A model generated the notes under the pieces. The model had not been told where the DNA came from, searched no databases, and worked only from the letters and a program-made list of their open reading frames with translations. From Watersipora subatra (lineage: Eukaryota; Bryozoa; Gymnolaemata; Cheilostomatida; Watersiporidae), in NCBI RefSeq assembly GCF_963576615.1, contig NC_088714.1:5580001-5644000 (forward strand): DNA of 64,000 bases, read 5' to 3'. The position numbers and the translations under genes were made by a program. Below, in pieces: positions 59,099 through 64,000 of this stretch; positions within the stretch are counted from its first letter, which is position 1, and each line of letters begins with the position of its first letter.

Positions 59099-59801
59099 CA
59101 ATGCCATTCTTTGCTGGGGCTGCTTTATTAGAAGTATTCTCATTAGACTTGTGATTGTCAAACACATGAGATGTGTACCTTAACTTGGATGCAAACTGAA
59201 CGCCACACACCTCGCAAATGTACGTCTGCATCGTGTGAGCCTTCTCATTCTTCAACGGTTTCACAGGAGTAGCCTCAAACTTAAAGTTGGAAACACTTTT
59301 GTAAAGTTTCGCTGTCTCCTTGAACCAAATAAGATTCTCAGATTTCTCCACACTCTCTTCATATTCAGCTTTCTGTTGGCCATGCTGTCGCATGAAATGT
59401 CGAATGAGTTGAAAGCTATAGTGGAAGGGAAGAGAGCAGATACAGCAATTGTACCTGTACAGGCCTGTGTGCTCTGTGGCGTGCTTCTTAAATGAATCAA
59501 TTCGGGAACCTTTGTAGTCGCAGGAAGGACAAGCAAATATCTGCCACTGAGAAGACGATCTTACTGGTTCGGGGCGGTGAACAGCCACGGGGACATCTGC
59601 CATAGAATAGTAGATACCGTGAGCTTGTTGCTTATGATGGTGTAATGTGTTAACATGGCTGTATCTCGCAGTGCAATGATCACATCCGTGAGGGTATATT
59701 TTGGAATGGGTGACCATGTGATCCATGAAGTCGAACAGATCAGGGTTGCGATGTTCACAAAGAGTACAGCTGTACACCTTCCCGTCTCCATTAGCAGCCA
59801 T
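59099..59801 (-). CDS. Five-finger C2H2 zinc-finger protein, coding exon 1
   Basis: The start is ATG 59801 in a good context (AAAATGG). A splice acceptor (TTACAG) lies ten bases upstream, so the 5' untranslated region is spliced. The 234-residue segment holds five C2H2 fingers: CTLC-x12-HMVTH (about residues 12-32), CDHC-x12-HKQQAH (40-61), CPSC-x12-HATEH (about 90-110), CCIC-x12-HFMRQH (119-140) and CEVC-x12-HVFDNH (about 196-217). The fingers do not have the TGEKP linkers of tandem DNA-binding arrays. A nuclear, nucleic-acid-binding role is the family expectation. I do not recognise a named orthologue. The donor is ATTG|GTATGT. Confidence 0.85.
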
Positions 59802-59938
59802 TTTAATACCTGTAACGAGTCATACAGTTGGTGATGGCTATATAGCAAATAAAGCTTGATGTGAGGAAAGACAGCATCCTTGAAATTGACCCCAGCCGGA
59901 AACCAAGTACAAACTGGTCTTTAAACGGTTGATAAATT

Positions 59939-60048
59939 TATACATCATTCATAAATCATGCATACATACAACATACATAAATATATACATCATACATAAA
60001 TCATGCATACATACAACATACATAAATATATACATCATACATGTCTGT
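59939..60048. repeat. 47-bp tandem repeat, about 2.3 copies
   Basis: The unit contains ATACATCATACATAAATCAT and GCATACATACAACATACATA. It is rich in CATA. Confidence 0.88.
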
Positions 60049-60064
60049 ATGCATGTATGTAATT

Positions 60065-60105
60065 ATGGTCAAAATGATGTATGCTCCATACATCATCTTG
60101 ACCAT
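60065..60105. repeat. Hairpin beside the 47-bp repeat
   Basis: ATGGTCAAAATGATGTATG is followed after two bases by CATACATCATCTTGACCAT, an almost perfect inverted repeat. Confidence 0.85.
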
Positions 60106-60544
60106 CTTTATTAGCTTTACGTAAATAATTATCCTTTAGATAATTACTTAAGTTTAAATTGCTCTGAACATAGCTTTTAAAAAACCACATTTTATTTATT
60201 ACATAATAATTATGCATACTTGATAATTCCTATGTTATAAATTTGCTTTACCTTGAGTGAAAAACTAACAAGCTATCGCCATTTTACTCATTATAATCTG
60301 AGACCTTTAGGCCTAAAGATGAACTTGCACAAACTTTTAGTAGATTCTATTAGAAAGTATCGGTATTCATCAATCATTGGAGATTGTTTTTTATGTTTGA
60401 GGTGATCTGAGGTGAAGTGCTATTTTATATGATAAATAATCATACGATTTTACAACATATAGAAAGCCAAAGTTCAGACTAGAATTGCCTATACAATCTC
60501 ATGTAAATTAGCTCAACTAGTCAAATGATACATATTAAATGAAT

Positions 60545-60960
60545 TTACCGTAAAACCTTTAATTGAATGCCACCTCTATTTGAATGTCACCTCTATTTGA
60601 ATGCCACCTCTATTTGAATGCCACCTCTATTTGAATGCCACCTCTATTTGAATGCCACTTCTATTTGAATGCCACCTCTATTTGAATGCCACCTCTATTT
60701 GAATGCCACTTCTATTTGAATGCCACCTCTATTTGAATGCCACCTCTATTTGACCGCCACCATGGAAAAAGGGTTGAAAAATAGAGTGCCACTCTTTAAT
60801 TGACCACCACCTCCATTTCTACTTTAACATTCTTCGATCTTTACGAGCTCATAATATTAATTGATCAGTAGAAAAGTGTCCACAAATCATATTAATAATG
60901 CATTGTTTACATCAATAACAACTAATTCTCCTGTTTTCTAATTTCAATGTTTTTCGTTTT
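60545..60960. mobile_element. Second copy of the 17-bp-array TIR element (partial)
   Basis: The left end TACCGTAAAACCTTTAATTG resembles both ends of the element at 29123-30993. The array and the following sequence (GTCCACAAATC, ACAACTAATTCTCC) match 30640-30975 in the opposite orientation. I could not find the far end, so the boundary is approximate. Confidence 0.55.
60565..60751. repeat. 17-bp tandem array, 11 copies
   Basis: GAATGCCACCTCTATTT is repeated eleven times. Three units carry a single substitution (one GTCACC and two CACTTC). It is the reverse complement of the GGTGGCATTC-type array at 30860-30975. Confidence 0.95.
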
Positions 60961-63183
60961 GTTTTCCGCTAAAACTTTGAAAGCACCATCATAAAAATAA
61001 TTAATAACTATCTCAGGCTAATTGTAGTTCTTTGTTTAACACGGTCTTGATGCTTCGAATTTATATGTGTATAAAAATGTGTATATAAACATGCATATAA
61101 AAACGGTTTACATTTACGATGGTGCAAAGACTACATTTAGTGAGCAAAACTTTTACGCGTTGCATTTGTGTTAAATGCAATGTGTAATGGTTTTGCTCAG
61201 CCAAAAATTGTTTGGACACCAATATCACTAGTTCAGTAGTGCAGAAGAGGTTAGGTCAGAGGACATTGTGGAAGGTATTGAACAACCAGAAGAAGTTCGT
61301 TCCATCGAAAGCAACAATCAGAACGCAGCTACCCGAGCTAATGATGCAAATATTTTTGTCTTATAGACGTTAATTTTTGTCTCTGTATGTAATATAAGTA
61401 TGGTTCATGTATGTCACTTGTTTATGACTAAATATTTGCAGCATTTGATCGATTGTCTTTCTATAACTTATAGATGTGCAGATTTACAGCGCATTATTTA
61501 ATAGCATCGTTGCGGTTATCTTAACACAACTTACAACGGATCGACGCTCATAACTCCTCTTCTATTGCACATAAAAAGCTAGTTTTGGCTGCAAACTGTA
61601 GCAAGCATATCAACGAGTGCAACGAGCTTTTATTCGCTTTTATTTGCATTGTTAAATATATGTAGTTATAAAATAAAAATATGTCTTCAAATTTAGAATT
61701 AAATAAAAAATTGAAAGCTTTAGCAAATTGCAAAGCAAGGCACATGCTATAATATCATCGCAGATTAATTGCAACAGATAACAACTGGTAGAGATATTTT
61801 TCGGCTTCCCAATGCACATTTTATTAAGAGAGCTTTGACAAGTTAGAGGTAAGTTAGCAGATTTATTGCATCCCAAAGGTTTAATATCAATCCATCGAAA
61901 AAAGAGGTCAAAATATAGGCGACATTCACTACCCCTCCTCCCCAAGCAAGATTTGTATGGTATAAAATGGCATGCAAATAAAAGTCATAATATTCAATAC
62001 TCTTCAATCTCCTTTTGAATTTTTGAAAATGTAAAAATCATCATGTAAATTTATTAACATGCCAAACGGCAAGGTATCTCAAATGGGACTGAGATTTGAT
62101 GTCAGACAGCTGCTACAAGCATGCCCAACCACATATGTTTTAAATTCTGGTGAAGTTTGAGTGTTAGAATACAAGTTTGATGACGGCGTCCCAACACCAA
62201 TATCAAACCAACTGACTGATGCTCTATCATGCCTTCTATTTAAAAAGCTGCTGATAGTGCTCAAATATGCGTTTATTGGTGCGCTGTCAACAGTGCTGTG
62301 AAGTGGTATATTTAGATGTCTGACTTTCCTAAAATTGTCACAAAATTCAGAGACACAATGACCTTTCCCAAATAGCATGACGCATTGAGACTTTACTAAG
62401 TATGCTCTGACTGCTCTCAGAGTGCAGACCTTTATCAGTCCCAGTCACCCTTCCTGCTCTCCGACATGGCAAGTGTAGGCGCATTATCTCGACGCTTAGT
62501 AGAGCTAAATTTAAAAAAACAATGGTGTGGTTTATGACGCATGATGCAAATGATAACGTAGGGTCCGGAAACAATAAGCACAAAAATGATTGGAAAGGTT
62601 TTGAGGAAAATAGAGCATTGAAAACGTGAACAAATCATTTTCTCCGTACATGGAAAGTCAGCTAGGTGACGAGTGGTCTTTAAGCATTAATTGCATAATG
62701 CTAGGTGAAGTAGAGAGCCAGGGCATTTACCTTCACCGCAGATAGCTGAGCAGTGTTTAAGTAAATTGCTAATTGAAAATTTAAAGTAGCAACCAGGCTA
62801 TAACGCTCTCGGCTCATAAAAAGAACTGTTTGGGCTATAGTAGCACTTGAGTAATGGGCCTGTTTGAGCTAGGAACTGTTCATAACAAACCATATTAGGC
62901 CTACACTAATTGCTAAACACTACTTAAAAAATTGGGTATTAGCACAATAGGATACTTGTGGCTTGAACAATGATTATCATGACGATTACTCCAAGTTTAC
63001 TACTCATTTTGAGTAGCGCTGATACTGGAGCGGCGTTTAGCAAACCCAAGTTATAGATTCCATCATTAACATACTTCTAAAATGGGACCATTACAGGAAT
63101 GAACTCTAGTATAATGGTCTGGGTGAGCAGGAAACAATAATTGGTAAAAGAATTGGCAACAACCAAAAGATAAATACGCTTAA
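60961..63183. other. Unannotated AT-rich stretch
   Basis: Short open frames occur (for example 62079-62378 on minus) but none shows recognisable protein sequence or splice-supported structure. A G-poor pyrimidine run lies near 61920-61945. I see no gene. Confidence 0.5.
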
Positions 63184-63892
63184 CCCTTTGGCTGGGTTAA
63201 AGCCTCGCAAAAACACCCAAAAATCGTGTAATTCATTTTTAAAAATTCATCAAAATCGGTATTTTATGAACATGCATAGCTAAAACTGAAATTTATTTCT
63301 ATTAAAAAAATATTTTGTACAGAAACTTTCATTTACATATGTGCTACTACAAAAAGCTACAACTATATACAGTTGTCTCTGTATGAAATGCTTGAAAGCA
63401 TTCCTTTCGGTAGAGTCCAACACTACATCGTAGCAGTGCGAGCTACCATAACAATCATTTTGTGTAACGATTCGTATATTGTAACGATCTCTGTATATTC
63501 AAAAGTCCTAAAAGTTTACATGATTTCTATCACCTGAATTATTTTTTACACTGATGAGACAAAAAATCACTAATGATCGCAGGATCAAATAAGTTTTTTT
63601 TTACTGTTTTGAACATCGAGCCGATGTTGACTGGTTGTTCCAACATCCATTTTTCCTAAGGAGGCACTTTTTCCTTAGCTTTTAGTGCAGAGCACCGCCT
63701 CTCAAATAATTTTTTCATATTGTAATTTGTCGACTAATATTTCATTGGTGATATTTAAATTTTACTAGCGCTCATATCCTTTGTTTAACGTTACTAGGCG
63801 GCAGCTTTATACACTTCTACTGAAAATGACATAAAAGTCGTTTTCCCAAGCAAGCGATAAACAACATTTTTGTCGTTTCCCTAGCCAAAGGG
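63184..63892. mobile_element. piggyBac-like MITE with CCCTTTGGCT termini
   Basis: TTAA flanks both sides (63180-63183 and 63893-63896). The left end CCCTTTGGCTGGG and the complement of the right end CCCTTTGGCTAGGG are inverted repeats. It is 709 bp without a gene. It is a different family from the 20439 and 24710 copies but of the same TTAA/CCCTTTG type. Confidence 0.82.
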
Positions 63893-64000
63893 TTAAATAG
63901 GAAAAACTGATAAGAGCTAAGTAATGTTACAAGATAATATAGCAAACATCACAGAGCATATATGGCTTATACAAGCGAGCCTACACTAACTGTAGGGAAA

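Larger units (their letters stand above)
59813..60540. other. Upstream region of the zinc-finger gene
   Basis: It contains a 47-bp tandem repeat (59939-60048), a short hairpin (60065-60105) and no gene. The promoter and 5' untranslated exon should lie here or further right. Confidence 0.6.

Noticed and set aside
54906-59812. Shared (bidirectional) promoter between BTBD7 and the zinc-finger gene
   Set aside because: Both genes are on the minus strand, so they are in tandem and not divergent.
60565-60751. Regular array resembling a CRISPR
   Set aside because: Units are contiguous 17-mers with no spacers, in animal nuclear DNA inside a transposon.
62079-62378. 99-codon minus-strand frame
   Set aside because: No recognisable motif, no splice context and ordinary base composition; length is within chance expectation.

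Overview
This is AT-rich metazoan nuclear DNA. It carries a multi-exon gene with GT-AG introns, tRNA-derived SINEs, Ty3/gypsy LTR retrotransposons, hAT-type DNA transposons and many short terminal-inverted-repeat elements. The mix suggests an invertebrate, possibly a spiralian, but nothing here fixes the species. There are no operons, CRISPR arrays or prokaryotic signals.

Left third (1-16.5 kb) is a graveyard of retroelements. Positions 1-944 hold an unrecognised, GC-richer, coding-like remnant that ends in a purine run, perhaps the tail of an LTR element. A complete but dead Ty3/gypsy element lies at 1567-6269 (LTRs of 163 and 170 bp, 4-bp target duplication CAAC, gag-pro-RT-RNase H-integrase broken by stops and frameshifts). 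A second Ty3/gypsy element lies at 6847-16458 (LTRs of about 565 bp, target duplication GTAG). Its protease/pol junction was split by a 2.5 kb hAT transposon at 9389-11887, flanked by a perfect 8-bp duplication (CCTTAGAT), with a decayed antisense transposase.

Middle (18.2-54.9 kb) is one host gene on the minus strand: an orthologue of BTBD7, a protein with two BTB/POZ domains and a BACK domain. I reconstruct 14 coding exons encoding about 875 residues. All introns are GT-AG and the phases agree from exon to exon, with one ambiguous junction between exons 12 and 13. The introns hold nearly all the other features. These are TIR elements with readable target duplications (8-bp hAT-like, 9-bp Mutator-like, TA for Tc1/mariner/pogo-like, TTAA for piggyBac-like), a 780-bp near-palindrome, SINE fragments, and minisatellites with 13-, 17-, 18-, 20-, 30- and 58-bp units.

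Right end (55-64 kb) contains a second minus-strand host gene, a five-finger C2H2 zinc-finger protein (start at 59801, coding exons 59099-59801 and 58787-58913). It may have a choice of two duplicated terminal exons (near 58.6 and 57.8 kb). Upstream of it are a 47-bp tandem repeat, a small hairpin, a 17-bp array that also occurs in inverted orientation at 30.9 kb, and a TTAA-flanked element at 63184-63892. I see no convincing novel functional system. The most informative content is the nested insertion history, the BTBD7 exon structure and several TIR element families whose boundaries can be read directly.
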